A stretch of 64,000 bases of DNA, from NCBI RefSeq assembly GCF_000010165.1, contig NC_012491.1:4161501-4225500 (forward strand), written 5' to 3'. Shown here piece after piece: positions 57,201-64,000 of the stretch (its first letter is position 1; each line of letters begins with the position of its first letter). Below the pieces are notes generated by a model. That model saw only the letters and a list, made by a program, of their open reading frames with translations. It was not told where the DNA came from and did not search any database. Both the position numbers and the translations under genes were made by a program. This DNA is from Brevibacillus brevis NBRC 100599 (lineage in GTDB: Bacteria; Bacillota; Bacilli; Brevibacillales; Brevibacillaceae).

Positions 57201-60076
57201 GGAATATATTCTTCAATAATCACATGGGCATTGCTTCCCCCTGCACCAAATGAGGAAATCCCTGCAATTCGTGGATATTCATTGGTTGTGCCATTGATCT
57301 CTACAATCGGTCGTCTCCATTCTGCCAACTCTTGCTGAACCACAAACGGCGTCTTGGTGAAGTCAATATTGGGATTGAGCGTACGGGAATGTAAGGATGG
57401 CACTAATTGCGCGTGCTTCAGCTGCAATAATATTTTCGTAACGCCAGCAATCCCTGCCGCACTTTCACAATGTCCAATATTCGACTTCGCTGATCCCAAT
57501 GCACAGAACTGTTTGTCTTGGGTGTCTTTTTCAAAGGCGCGAGTAAGTCCAGCAACCTCGATCGGGTCTCCCAGCTCCGTTCCTGTTCCATGTGCTTCCA
57601 GATAACTGACCGTTCTTGCATGTACGTTGGCGCGTTGTAGGGCATCCGCCACTAACTGCGCCTGCGCCTGCGGATTCGGGACGGTATAGCCATTCGTTTT
57701 CCCACCGGCATTCATCATGCTTCCTTTGATGACTCCGTAAATATGGTCACCATCGGCTATCGCCTTATCCAAGGGCTTCAAGACGATTGCGCCCACACCC
57801 TCTCCATCCACAAAGCCGTCTGCTTGATCGCCGAAGGACTTGCATTGATTCGAAGGAGAGAGCATCGTCAAAGCTGACAATTTCATGTAGTGGACGGGAT
57901 CGACAATGAGATTGACTCCCCCTGCGATTGCACACTCGCTTGTGCCGCTGTACAAGCTTTCCAAGGCGAAATGAATCGCGGTGAGAGAAGCGGAGCAAGC
58001 CGTATCTACCGCCACGCTCGGACCTTGAAAGTTTAATAGATAAGAGAGGCGATTCGCGATCGACCAATAAGTGGCTCCCGTTGGGTAATTGCCATTCATC
58101 ACGCCGACAAAAACGCCTACTTTTCTGCTTTCACACAGAGTTGTAGGCGTATATCCAGCATCCTCAATACTCGCATAGGCTTCTTGTAAAAATAACCGTT
58201 CTTGCGGGTCCATCTCCTCGGCTTCTTTTGGAGAGATTTGAAAAAATAAGGGATCGAATTTATCCATATCATCGATAAATCCACCCCATTTTGTATACAT
58301 CGATTCCTTTTTCCCTTTTTCTTCGTCAAAAAAGCTCTGCCAATCCCAGCGATCCTTAGGGATTTCAGAAATGCAGTTTTTCCCCTCTTTTAAACGATTC
58401 CAGAATTCATCCACATTTTTCGCCTGCGGATAACGCCCGGAAAGACCGATGATCGCCACATCCCGCACCACCGATGAAGGCGAAATGGATTCCTTTCTTT
58501 CTTGTTCCCGAACGGATAAAAAGCGTCTCGTGCTTCTCACGGGAAGATCGGTGTACGCCGTTGAAGCAGCGACGGGCAATGCTTCCTCAACTGCTTCTTG
58601 TGCTTCTACTCCTATTACCTTGATCAACGCTTCCTTTTGCGTCTCGATGAGATACTCTACCAAGGCATCAATCGTTTGATACTCGAAAAAAATCGTACTG
58701 CTCATATTCGCAAAATCTTTGCGAAGCGAATTAGTCAATTGCACAACCAGAATCGAATCAATCCCATATTGCTCGAATGGCGCAGATGATTTTATCTGGT
58801 GGGTCGGAATTCTAAGCGTTTCACCCATTAACGTTTTGATGTAAGCCGTGCTTTTTTCGCGAAGTAATTCCTCCGTGACTCTGCCTGACTTTTTCGCTGG
58901 TGTCGTGCGTACAGGCACTTGTTTTTGGAGTGGCATCGCCTTCAGCTTTGAGGCTTGCTTTTTTGCAGGCGAATACGCAACTGTTACCGCCGATTGCCTC
59001 GGTTGGCTGTTGCGACGAATCACCCCATCGCTTTCTGCCACAATAATTTGTTGGCATAAATCCAGCTGGTCTTCTGCTGGCAAGAAAACAGATTGGTATC
59101 CTGCCTTTTTCAACGCCTTTTGCCATGTTTCAACCGTTAACAGGGGGCAGCCAGGAATCCGCCATTCTGGATCATCATAGCGCCACCAGCCATCCAGCAA
59201 GCCAAACGTCAAGTGAGCAAACAAGGTATTGCTCGTTAATTCATTCAGAATCAGCAAGCCATTTTTCTGTAACGTTGTTTTGGCGTGGAGCAAGGTTTGG
59301 CTAATATTTTTTGTCGCATGCAGTACATTTGTGGCAATCACGAGATCATAGGTGTCCGCAGCGATCCCCTGCTCCTCAACAGGCTTTTCCACGTTAAAAA
59401 TCCGATACGTGAGATATGGATTTTCTGCTCCATATTCTTTTTCGGCGTGAAGCAAAAAGGCTTGCGAAAGATCGGTATAACAATATTCCTCGATATGCTT
59501 CTGAAAGGGCTTTAGCCTTGGCAGTACGATCGCACTCGTTCCACCTGTACCTGCCCCGATTTCCAAAATGCGAATCCGAGCAGAAGGATCTTGCTCCGTA
59601 CGCAGCTTCACATAGGTAACAATCGTATTGGCGAGCACTTCGTTAAAGTAGTCCGCAACCTCATTGTGTTTATAAATCCCTTCCACCAGTTCCATCGAGG
59701 AATTCGGGAACATGATCTCTGTAGCTGGAATCTTTCCTAACAAAATATCTGGCAGTACGCGCATGGTTGCCTCTACCAGAATCACCTGCGCTTTACTATT
59801 CGGATCGTTCAGCCATGCTGTTTTTTCTTCCTCCCATTTTTCCCATGCGGTTTCGAGATTGATAGGGGTAGTATCGTTTGCGATGAGTGACTCTCCATCG
59901 TACGCAAGATACTGGTTTTGTACGAGAACGGCTATGCTTTCCTCCAGCCATTTGCCGTACCTGTCATGCAATTTGGCTTTGAGTTCTCCTATCGTCTGGT
60001 TTTTTACCGTGAACAGCCCGATTGACTGTAATTGACCATAGAGTAGTTCACTGAGAAGCTTATCCATTGTATTCAT
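48224..60076 (-). CDS. Trans-AT PKS: MT-ACP / KS-DH-ACP / KS-DH-KR-ACP*-ACP / KS0-ACP
   Basis: The protein has 3950 residues. Order: C-methyltransferase (ILEIGAGTGGTS near 173, YTDLSQAFL, NVLHATKN); ACP (YGIDSILV near 440); KS (DTACSAS near 694); DH (HVIKGQRVLP near 1171, HPSLLDAALQ near 1348); ACP (YGVDSIV near 1493) with no KR between; KS (DTMCSSS near 1766); DH (HVVNGQKVLPG near 2251, HPSVMDAALQ near 2420); KR (GGAGGLG near 2704); serine-less ACP (YGFDQIKL near 2995); ACP (YGIDSVM near 3096); KS0 with cysteine near 3360 and EAAANGS near 3496 in place of EAHGTGT; ACP (YGMDSIM near 3853); and a C-terminal docking helix (LQKFKEGLLSLEEIEQLI near 3936). ATG 60076 overlaps the upstream stop as ATGA and has GGAGG seven bases upstream. 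The MT-ACP start completes the KS-DH-KR module of the preceding gene, and the end hands the chain to an NRPS condensation domain. Confidence 0.96.
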   Translation of the reverse strand: MNTMDKLLSELLYGQLQSIGLFTVKNQTIGELKAKLHDRYGKWLEESIAVLVQNQYLAYDGESLIANDTTPINLETAWEKWEEEKTAWLNDPNSKAQVILVEATMRVLPDILLGKIPATEIMFPNSSMELVEGIYKHNEVADYFNEVLANTIVTYVKLRTEQDPSARIRILEIGAGTGGTSAIVLPRLKPFQKHIEEYCYTDLSQAFLLHAEKEYGAENPYLTYRIFNVEKPVEEQGIAADTYDLVIATNVLHATKNISQTLLHAKTTLQKNGLLILNELTSNTLFAHLTFGLLDGWWRYDDPEWRIPGCPLLTVETWQKALKKAGYQSVFLPAEDQLDLCQQIIVAESDGVIRRNSQPRQSAVTVAYSPAKKQASKLKAMPLQKQVPVRTTPAKKSGRVTEELLREKSTAYIKTLMGETLRIPTHQIKSSAPFEQYGIDSILVVQLTNSLRKDFANMSSTIFFEYQTIDALVEYLIETQKEALIKVIGVEAQEAVEEALPVAASTAYTDLPVRSTRRFLSVREQERKESISPSSVVRDVAIIGLSGRYPQAKNVDEFWNRLKEGKNCISEIPKDRWDWQSFFDEEKGKKESMYTKWGGFIDDMDKFDPLFFQISPKEAEEMDPQERLFLQEAYASIEDAGYTPTTLCESRKVGVFVGVMNGNYPTGATYWSIANRLSYLLNFQGPSVAVDTACSASLTAIHFALESLYSGTSECAIAGGVNLIVDPVHYMKLSALTMLSPSNQCKSFGDQADGFVDGEGVGAIVLKPLDKAIADGDHIYGVIKGSMMNAGGKTNGYTVPNPQAQAQLVADALQRANVHARTVSYLEAHGTGTELGDPIEVAGLTRAFEKDTQDKQFCALGSAKSNIGHCESAAGIAGVTKILLQLKHAQLVPSLHSRTLNPNIDFTKTPFVVQQELAEWRRPIVEINGTTNEYPRIAGISSFGAGGSNAHVIIEEYIPEEQKQSSLKITPQNPAIFVLSAKNAERLYEIVQQLLAFIQEHSLSDEHLADMAYTLQVGRVAMEERIAVIAGTMKELQQKLTAYVKGQEHIADLYRGQVNRNQEMLDILTSDDELEETIARWMERGKYSKLLDLWVKGLSIDWNKLYQEEQPGRISLPTYPFAKESYWTHARSVSSSTGVGVIHPFLHQNTSDFMEQRFSSMFTGQEFFLSDHVIKGQRVLPSAAYLEMARAAIQQATGGLDSERELEGLRFKNVVWTQPLAVGPEPVQAHIELYPEANGEIVFEIYSDSKQDRDQTTEIVHSQGSAVLCSIPDIPSFDLSVLQEQCSLRTLSAEQCYDAFKKMGVDYGPAHRGIEQILIGQEQVLAKLSLPSSVVKTQGQFGLHPSLLDAALQSSLGLMMATSDFSLILPFALEEMVIVGDCSSSMWALIRYREGSKAGDRVEKFDIDLCDENGNVQVRMKGFSTRKIANVSVRSEVEVPKASVPLEEEKAIDSSSLMEQATPYFKKLLSSVIKLPANKMEADASLEKYGVDSIVAMQMTKELEKQFGSLPKTLFFEYQTIKELTGYFLENYRENLMHILGMRENAEASLTQESEATMVDEVKAQTERRSKKRKSQRFASLRMETQPPKGALDIAIIGISGRYPQARNIHDFWKNLRDGKDCITEIPKDRWDHSLYFDEAKDKLGKSYSKWGGFIDGVDQFDPLFFHISPREAELMDPQERLFLQCVYETIEDAGYTRETLGKHEGLGGNVGVYVGVMYEEYQLYASAEQALGRALAIAGSPASIANRVSYFCNFHGPSMAVDTMCSSSLTGIHLACHSLQRGECEVAIAGGVNVSIHPNKYLYLSQGKFASSKGRCESFGEGGDGYVPGEGVGAVLLKPLARAIADGDHIYGVIKGSAINHGGKTNGYTVPNPHSQSRVIRRAFEEAGIHPRTVSYIEAHGTGTSLGDPIEIAGLTKTFQEYTKENQFCAIGSAKSNIGHGESAAGIAGLTKILLQMKYKRLVPSLHSRTLNPNIDFSKTPFVVQQELAEWKRPVIEIDGVTREYARIAGISSFGAGGANAHLVIEEYIEAEHRPPSSISSKNPAVIVLSAKNKDRLREQVQRLLSAIREQVLTDNDLAEIAYTLQVGREAMEERFAVIVKSISELEAKLTYYLKDEADSPDLFTGQVKRNKETMDVFAADEDLQQAIDTWITKGKYAKILQMWVQGLIFDWNKLYGDTKPRRISLPAYPFARERYWLPKVESQAIGLTAGEPAYLHPLLHQNTSTLSEQRYSSTFTGQEFFLRDHVVNGQKVLPGVAYLEMARVAVDMAAGVRTDNHSAIQLKNIVWAKPVIVEDAPIQVHKGLYPEENGEITFEIYSHPREAEESLVVHSQGRAVLRSAMEAPALDLSAIQAQCTESSYSFSQCYETFHRIGLAYGPSHQGIEKLFVGPDQVLAKLVLPSSVTGTAEKFVLHPSVMDAALQASLGFMMGTSDLQPSLPFALEELNIYSASTAAAWALVRYSDGNATTQKVQKLDIDLCDEQGTICVSMKGFTTRVLEGEKAAGVAKNKGTGEAGKITSTLMLQPVWIEKGIPKEAKALEYEQHVVMLCEPGKISSESLSSQINGARVLVLQSDQHGIAERFQAYAVQAFEEIKTLLQAKPKGKILIQIVVPLETEQRLFAGLAGLLKTAQIENPKVIGQLIEINLTEDSVELAEQLRANCLCPTDSQIRYQLGKRYIAGWSEVAPQVEVSMPWKDNGIYLITGGAGGLGLLFAEEMAGKARGITLILTGRSALTEEKQAQLHKLADNGNRVEYRQVDVTQKQAVEDLIQRIQADFGDLHGIIHGAGVTSDNFILKKTKAEVQAVLAPKVAGLLHVDEATKGLNLDFFVLFSSAAGGLGNMGQADYATANAFMDNYSAYRNEQIALGKRRGQTISINWPLWKEGGMQVGEETEKRLWDDLGMVAMQTASGINCLYQGLASGQDQLMVMEGDRVRMKQRLMGATATSVTATAHSNSLQSEVQASLRKMVADMLKVEKEDIDIYAELHEYGFDQIKLTEFTNKLNQAYQLELTPPVLVEYPTLFTVSQYLLEAYQDRFIQSFHPAEKEQPISGGQQDVLRAKVREYLKKEVSAVIKLPAYKIDEEAPLEKYGIDSVMAMQLTNQLEKVFGSLSKTLLYEYQNIEDLTGYLVAHHRDKIIEIMGTGKTAETSTGENVPNALPTADSITAQRRRFSRFVTREQANKQTTSDLDIAVIGISGRYPQASTIQEFWNNLRDGKDCITEIPQERWDHSLFFDEARNSQGKAYSKWGGFIDGVDQFDPLFFHISPREAEMMDPQERLFLETVWNLLEEAGHTREVLQSQYENKVGVYVGAMYQPYHAFDTDMEKSSIISLSSYHSIANRVSYFFNLQGPSMAIDTACSSSAIAIYHACESLLKGESTLAIAGGVNVSIHPKKYLGLSQAQMIGSHVDSRSFGDGDGYLPAEGVGAVLLKPLAKAVEDGDSILAVIKSAATNHGGRTNGFSVPNPNAQAQLIEENFARAGIDPRTISYVEAAANGSLLGDPIELKALTNAFSKQTDDVQFCAIGSVKSNIGHAEAASGISQLTKVILQLQHQELVPSIKAEPLNPHIHFAETPFYLQKARQKWERPVLRINGEEREVPRRATISSFGAGGSNAHLILEEYIPVQKEMKSISADTSPKIVVFSAKNAERLRAVAKQMLAFAQQQAFSLADFAYTLQVKREAMECRLAMVVQDRDELVHGLQAYLEAVELGSEPTASIPIYTGDLEEDHAGVRNLFSGKVGDTVLQVLLAENNLEKLALHWTQGGKIPWESLHPEERRMMSLPTYPFARESYWLGTETVTPPMVKETFTIDINRDSPTEENIQRDMAQFLARELLLSEGQIKPNKYFLDYGMDSIMVTKLIRHLEQRWNIKIRGREVLENPTMKSLAHLLVIKIKECSHKEIASTTDFETMSPDSGERTENIAVDMLQKFKEGLLSLEEIEQLIDKGGII
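48233..48240 (-). promoter_or_regulatory. Consensus ribosome binding site of the 7147-residue gene
   Basis: The minus-strand sequence AAGGAGGG lies five bases before ATG 48227, inside the last codons (KGG) of the upstream gene. The match to the anti-Shine-Dalgarno sequence is nearly perfect. Confidence 0.85.
48380..50520 (-). other. PKS module 4: KS0-ACP, handing over to NRPS
   Basis: Cysteine is kept but EAHGTGT reads EAAANGS, removing the histidine needed to decarboxylate malonyl. The expected role is transfer of the chain without extension onto an ACP that faces the condensation domain of the next protein. Confidence 0.75.
50620..55310 (-). other. PKS module 3: KS-DH-KR-ACP*-ACP
   Basis: A complete reducing and dehydrating module; the expected product is an alkene. 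The KR keeps the B-type aspartate (HGAGVTSDN). It has two carrier domains, of which only the second has the attachment serine. Confidence 0.78.
53990..55300 (-). repeat. Near-identical KS-coding block, copy C
   Basis: This block encodes the second KS of the 3950-residue protein and shares the GKFASSKGRCESFG and GYVPGEGVGAVLLKPLA stretches with copies A and B. It is somewhat more diverged (YASAEQALGRAL in place of YGAQETM). Confidence 0.65.
55430..58470 (-). other. PKS module 2: KS-DH-ACP without a ketoreductase
   Basis: KS and DH motifs are intact (EAHGTGT; HVIKGQRVLP and DAALQ), but the DH tail runs directly into an ACP. Without a KR the DH has no hydroxyl to remove. Either a KR acts in trans or the DH shifts a double bond made earlier. 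The following KS resembles the ones that here come after DH-KR modules. Confidence 0.75.
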
Positions 60077-63000
60077 TTATAAGCCTCCATTTCAGATTGT
60101 CTGCGTTGAGACGAAAACTCTAGTTTGGGCATCTCATTCTTTACACGTTCGATGTGGGATACTAGCTTTTCAGGATAGATGTAAATGGATTTATCCGGAT
60201 TTACTTTAACCAAGGCCTGTGATTTCGTTGTTTTCACCAAAGCGACTTGATTGATCGGTCCTGCAAGCAGGTTTTCCAAAGCCGCCATCGCTTCACGAGG
60301 TTCAATGGAGCCTAATCCTGCCTGTGCCATCCTCTCCTGATAATCCTTGGTGGCAACAATGCCCACGTTCGCCCAGTATCCCCAATTCATTACCTTCACT
60401 GCACTAAGGCTATGCAACGATAGCTGGTGCGCGAATATATCCTTAAACGTACAACCTGACGCATAATTGCTTTGTCCAGGCGACTTGGTAAATGAATTGA
60501 TCGATGAAAAGAACATGACAAAATCCAACGGCTCCCGATCAAATACTTGAGCAATCCGCACACTTACATCTACCTTTGCCGAAAGCCCCGCACGGAAGCG
60601 CTCCTCGTCCATATTCGCGAGACTTTTATCTAGCAGAACAATTGCGGAATGAATGACTCCGTTCACTTGTTTATATCTTTTTTTGATTTCTTCATAAGCA
60701 AAATACAAGGACTTGCGATTCGTCGCATCCGCCGCGATATAGACAGGAGCAGGTCCGAGCTTTGCAAGTCGATCCACTTTGGCTTGGATCTCTGCATTTT
60801 TTTCTCGGCGTCCAATCCAGATGATTTGGGCTTGATAGGTGCTGATCATGTACTCGCTCCAGACATCGCCAATACCGCCAGCGCCTCCGATCACCACATA
60901 GACTCCCCCCTGCCTGCAGGAAGCCTGTTCCCTTTCCATTTGACGCAAGGGAATTAATTCCTGACGATACCATTTCCCTCCGCGATAAACCGTTGCATTC
61001 CCCTCAGCATCTGGCGGAAGTGTGAAAACATCCTCTATAGGCCAAGCACGACCCGCTTCCAGATCAACCAGTCGGATACGCCAGTTCGTGTATTCTTTTG
61101 CCATCGAACCAACTAAACCGTAAAGACTGGCATGAATAGGGTTCACCACATCGTTCGGATGAATCGGTTGAGTCTGGAAGGTTACGAGACTCCATCCTAG
61201 CTCCTTGGTATCGTAGCCCAGCTTGAGCAGCGCTTTTAGCAAACGAAATACATGAAATACACCGCGCTCCTGCTCGATGATCAGGGCCTCTTCTGCGAGG
61301 TATTCCAAATCAATCCATGGCGCCATCCAGATGATATGATCAATCGAACCAATCTGCTCCAGCTTCACAGCTAGTTCATCTATACTTTCTGCAGGCGTAA
61401 TCTCCATAACAGCTGCCTGCGGATAGCGTTGTTGAACAAGGCTTCGGTTCTCGTCATCTGCACAAACAATCAGAATACGATCGCTTGCAAGTGGCGTTTC
61501 CGAACCATGAGCGACTACAACCTCTTCCCAAACAGGACTCAGCAGCATGGTTCCAATCAGCGATTCGCTTGCGGTCTCAACTGCCCCTTTTGCTGCTGTA
61601 CGATCTGTTTGGATCTCTCTTTCCAATACCCGAGATGTAAATCCCTTCATCCGTACACAAATTGTTCCTATGTCGTCACATAGGTCGATATCGTATTTTT
61701 CTACCTTATTCCCTGCTTGGCTACCGTCGCTGTAGCGCACGTATGCCCACATTTCAGAGGTGCACGGGCGGATGATTTCCATTTCCTCCAGGGCAAAAGG
61801 CATCACTGGCTTGCGTTTTGCCAAACTGTCAGACGACATCACGTGACGAGAAGAAAGTGTCAACTCCACAGATGCCTGCAACGCTGAATCCATCAAGCTT
61901 GGATGCAAGACAAACTGATCCACTGACCCGGTGACCGATAACGGTAAAATCAGCTTTGCCAAGACTTGTCCAGGCCCGACATATACCTTGTCTATTCCTT
62001 TATGTCCGGATCCATAATCAATTTGAATCGCACTGAAGAACTCATAGAATTCCTCGGATGAAATCACCTGCTCGCTGCACTGCTCTTGCAAAACGGGTAA
62101 ATCAAGCATGTGCAACTCTGAGCGAGGAGTAAGCACAGCATTACCTTGACTGTGTACCACGATCTCGGCATCACTGCCCTCTGCCTCGCTATAAATTTGG
62201 TAGGATACCTCACCATCTTCTTCGAGTACGAGGCCCGTATGTACCCGAACAGGCTGATCGCCTACAACGATCGGACGAGCCCATATGACATTCTGTAGTT
62301 TCATCGACGTATTCCCGTGGACGTCTTCTCCTACAGCGTGCTCCATCGCGCTTCTTGCCATCTCCAGATAGGCAACTCCCGGTAATACCCGCTGCCCTTT
62401 GACTACGTGATCCGCCAAGAAAAACTCTTCTCCTGTGAAGGTAGAGCTAAACCGTTGCTCGGAGAAAGTAGACGTGTTCTGATGCAGCATGGGATGGATC
62501 ACGGATGCTGTGATGGTATTTGCCGCTCTCCTTGCAGCAATTGCTTTTGGTTCACTCTCCAGTACCCAATGGCGTTCCTTGGCAAAAGGATACGTGGGAA
62601 GTGGAATACGCGAATACTGATCGTTCGCAAACAGCTTGTCATAGTCTAATCCATATCCCTGCACAAACAATTCCGCGATCACAGATAGCTGCTCCAAATA
62701 TTCGCTCGTCTGACTCGTTACATGTAGATTCTCGATGCTTTGATTTCCGTAGCGTTTCAAGGCGATTTGTTCACGATGATCTTTTTCATGTAACTCAGAA
62801 ACATATGCCTGTGATGCTTTTCCTGTTTCCAGCCACTTTTTCAAAAGCTGGACAAGCTCGGCTGTATTTTGAACAAGGCAAGAGAAGCGGTGATGGAAAT
62901 GCTTTCTGCCTACTAACAGCGTATAGCTGATATTTCCACAATCCGTCTCCGGTGCTTTTTCACAAAACGAAAGCAATTGGGCAACCTGCTGACGCAACTG

Positions 63001-64000
63001 TTCAAAAGTACGCGCCGACAGCACAAGTAAATAGCCCGGTTTTTTTGCATGATTCCGCTCTACCTGCGGCGCCTCTTCGATTACCATATGCGCATTCGTA
63101 CCGCTGGCTCCGAAGGAACTGATCGCAGCACATCGTTTGGCTTGCGGCTCCACTGACCATTCCTGCAGGCTTTTATTGACATAAAAAGGGCTGTCTGCAA
63201 ACTTAATGTTGGCATTCCCCTCTTCAAAATGCAGGGTTGGCGCGATTTTTTTGTGCTTCAATGACAAAAGGATTTTGATGACCCCTGCAACACCTGCTGC
63301 GATCTGGGTATGACCAATATTTGTCTTGATCGATCCAATCGCACAAAATTCTTTTTTATCCGTATAGGCTCGAAAGGCGCGGGTAAGTGCTTGATACTCA
63401 ATCGGATCTCCCAGCTTGGTCCCTGTTCCATGCGCCTCGACCATTGTAATTTGCTCAGGATTGATGTCGAATGTATCATATACATTGCGTTCCAAGCGTT
63501 CCTGAGACTTCGCACTCGGTGCAGTAATCCCATTCGTCGTTCCATCCTGATTGATTCCCGAGCCTCGAATGACACCATAAATATGATCACCGCAAGCGAT
63601 CGCTTCCGAGAGACGTTTCAGTACAACGACACCAGCGCCTTCCCCCGTCGCAAAACCATCTGCCCGCTCATCAAACGTGTGGCAGCGCCCTGTCGGTGAC
63701 AGCATCCCTGCTCGCTTGGCAGACAAATAAAAGCCTGGCGTTGATTGAATGAAGACACCACCTGCCAATGCCATGTCGATCTCACCTGTCCGCAAGGCTT
63801 GACACGCCATATGAATCGCCACCAAGGAACTGGAGCAAGCCGTATCAATCGTGACAGCAGGTCCCTGCAAGTCCAGATGATAAGCAACCCGGGCAGGCAC
63901 AATAGACTCCATATTTCCCCAGAAGGCTTGGGCAGGAGGATTCTCTCCCACGAGACGATCGTAATCACCTTTGGCGCATCCCGCGTAGACGCCGCATTGG
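60073..64000 (-). CDS. Trans-AT PKS, 5'-truncated: ...KS-DH-KR
   Basis: This is the C-terminal part of a larger PKS. A GTG codon at 63951 can look like a start, but the frame stays open to the window edge and the residues before it (CGVYAGCAKGDYDRL) are normal KS sequence, so the gene begins outside the window. Visible order: KS from its middle (DTACSSSL at about 63835, EAHGTGT, NIGHTQIAAG); post-KS linker ending LPTYPFAKERHW; DH with HVVKGQRVLPG near 62395 and HPSLMDSALQ near 61885; and KR with GGAGGIG near 60895, FFSSINSFT and YASGC around the catalytic tyrosine. The protein ends in a basic, helix-prone tail with no ACP. The missing MT and ACP are the first domains of the next protein, with which it overlaps by four bases. 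The HSAIVLLDKS region keeps the aspartate associated with B-type (D-hydroxyl) ketoreductases. Confidence 0.93.
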   Translation of the reverse strand, partial: QCGVYAGCAKGDYDRLVGENPPAQAFWGNMESIVPARVAYHLDLQGPAVTIDTACSSSLVAIHMACQALRTGEIDMALAGGVFIQSTPGFYLSAKRAGMLSPTGRCHTFDERADGFATGEGAGVVVLKRLSEAIACGDHIYGVIRGSGINQDGTTNGITAPSAKSQERLERNVYDTFDINPEQITMVEAHGTGTKLGDPIEYQALTRAFRAYTDKKEFCAIGSIKTNIGHTQIAAGVAGVIKILLSLKHKKIAPTLHFEEGNANIKFADSPFYVNKSLQEWSVEPQAKRCAAISSFGASGTNAHMVIEEAPQVERNHAKKPGYLLVLSARTFEQLRQQVAQLLSFCEKAPETDCGNISYTLLVGRKHFHHRFSCLVQNTAELVQLLKKWLETGKASQAYVSELHEKDHREQIALKRYGNQSIENLHVTSQTSEYLEQLSVIAELFVQGYGLDYDKLFANDQYSRIPLPTYPFAKERHWVLESEPKAIAARRAANTITASVIHPMLHQNTSTFSEQRFSSTFTGEEFFLADHVVKGQRVLPGVAYLEMARSAMEHAVGEDVHGNTSMKLQNVIWARPIVVGDQPVRVHTGLVLEEDGEVSYQIYSEAEGSDAEIVVHSQGNAVLTPRSELHMLDLPVLQEQCSEQVISSEEFYEFFSAIQIDYGSGHKGIDKVYVGPGQVLAKLILPLSVTGSVDQFVLHPSLMDSALQASVELTLSSRHVMSSDSLAKRKPVMPFALEEMEIIRPCTSEMWAYVRYSDGSQAGNKVEKYDIDLCDDIGTICVRMKGFTSRVLEREIQTDRTAAKGAVETASESLIGTMLLSPVWEEVVVAHGSETPLASDRILIVCADDENRSLVQQRYPQAAVMEITPAESIDELAVKLEQIGSIDHIIWMAPWIDLEYLAEEALIIEQERGVFHVFRLLKALLKLGYDTKELGWSLVTFQTQPIHPNDVVNPIHASLYGLVGSMAKEYTNWRIRLVDLEAGRAWPIEDVFTLPPDAEGNATVYRGGKWYRQELIPLRQMEREQASCRQGGVYVVIGGAGGIGDVWSEYMISTYQAQIIWIGRREKNAEIQAKVDRLAKLGPAPVYIAADATNRKSLYFAYEEIKKRYKQVNGVIHSAIVLLDKSLANMDEERFRAGLSAKVDVSVRIAQVFDREPLDFVMFFSSINSFTKSPGQSNYASGCTFKDIFAHQLSLHSLSAVKVMNWGYWANVGIVATKDYQERMAQAGLGSIEPREAMAALENLLAGPINQVALVKTTKSQALVKVNPDKSIYIYPEKLVSHIERVKNEMPKLEFSSQRRQSEMEAYK
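60084..60088 (-). promoter_or_regulatory. Ribosome binding site of the 3950-residue gene
   Basis: The minus-strand sequence GGAGG is seven bases before ATG 60076 and encodes part of the last residues (MEAYK) of the upstream protein. It is followed by the ATGA stop/start overlap. Confidence 0.82.

Larger units (their letters stand above)
58620..64000 (-). other. PKS module 1, split over two proteins: KS-DH-KR | MT-ACP
   Basis: The module is assembled from the C-terminus of the rightmost gene and the N-terminus of the next. All active-site motifs look intact, so the expected unit is an alpha-methyl, alpha,beta-unsaturated one. The next KS (from 58470) belongs to the same sequence type as the KS at 20040-18800, which also follows an MT position and supports this reading. 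Confidence 0.75.

Noticed and set aside
63951..63953. GTG at 63951 as the start of the rightmost gene
   Set aside because: It lies in the middle of a ketosynthase. The frame continues to the edge with normal KS residues, so the gene is truncated by the window.
1..64000. tRNA or rRNA genes, CRISPR arrays, insertion sequences
   Set aside because: Coding sequence occupies nearly the whole window. The repeated DNA is all explained by homologous PKS domains, with no terminal inverted repeats or transposase motifs seen.

Overview
The window is the interior of one very large biosynthetic gene cluster: a trans-acyltransferase (trans-AT) polyketide synthase / nonribosomal peptide synthetase assembly line. 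All eight genes lie on the minus strand and are read from right to left. Neighbouring genes overlap by 1-4 bases or sit within about 70 bases of each other, so the window looks like the middle and end of a single operon. Strong AAGGAGG-type ribosome binding sites, moderate GC and the overall style of the domains suggest a Bacillota host of the Brevibacillus/Paenibacillus kind. This is inference: no marker gene is present.

Layout in order of transcription: (1) 64000-60073, a 5'-truncated PKS (KS-DH-KR); (2) 60076-48224, PKS (MT-ACP, KS-DH-ACP, KS-DH-KR-ACP*-ACP, KS0-ACP); (3) 48227-26784, a 7147-residue NRPS/PKS (C-A-PCP, KS-KR-ACP, KS-DH-KR-ACP*-ACP, KS-DH-KR-ACP, KS-KR-ACP-KS0); (4) 26781-15583, PKS (DH-ACP, KS-DH-KR-remnant MT-ACP, KS-DH-KR-ACP*); (5) 15564-8272, PKS (MT-ACP, KS0-OMT-ACP-ACP, KS-PCP); (6) 8239-2231, NRPS (C-A with embedded MT-PCP-terminal C); (7) 2204-387, glutamine-dependent asparagine-synthase-like amidotransferase; (8) 320 to beyond position 1, N-terminus of a condensation/acyltransferase-like protein. 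ACP* marks a carrier-protein fold without the serine that carries phosphopantetheine. KS0 marks a ketosynthase without the first catalytic histidine. There are 13 KS domains and no AT domain, so malonyl units must be loaded by an AT encoded outside the window.

Read by colinearity, the line takes an upstream chain, adds an alpha-methyl reduced unit and further unsaturated units, and inserts one amino acid. It then builds a hydroxyl followed by a polyene-like run that includes a dehydrating bimodule split between two proteins. Next it makes an alpha-methyl beta-hydroxy unit that a KS0-O-methyltransferase module should turn into a methyl ether, adds a beta-keto unit, and adds a residue whose adenylation code reads as serine, probably N-methylated. 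There is no thioesterase. Release must involve the histidine-less terminal C domain, the amidotransferase or the partial gene at the left edge.

The most unusual points are the three serine-less ACP domains, a fourth ACP-like domain inserted in a KS linker, a decayed C-methyltransferase whose downstream KS still looks like an alpha-methyl type, two modules broken between proteins at the same KR/MT point, and the unconventional release end. I do not recognise the product. Every non-coding gap is shorter than 70 bases; I see no RNA gene, insertion sequence, CRISPR array, obvious promoter or terminator.
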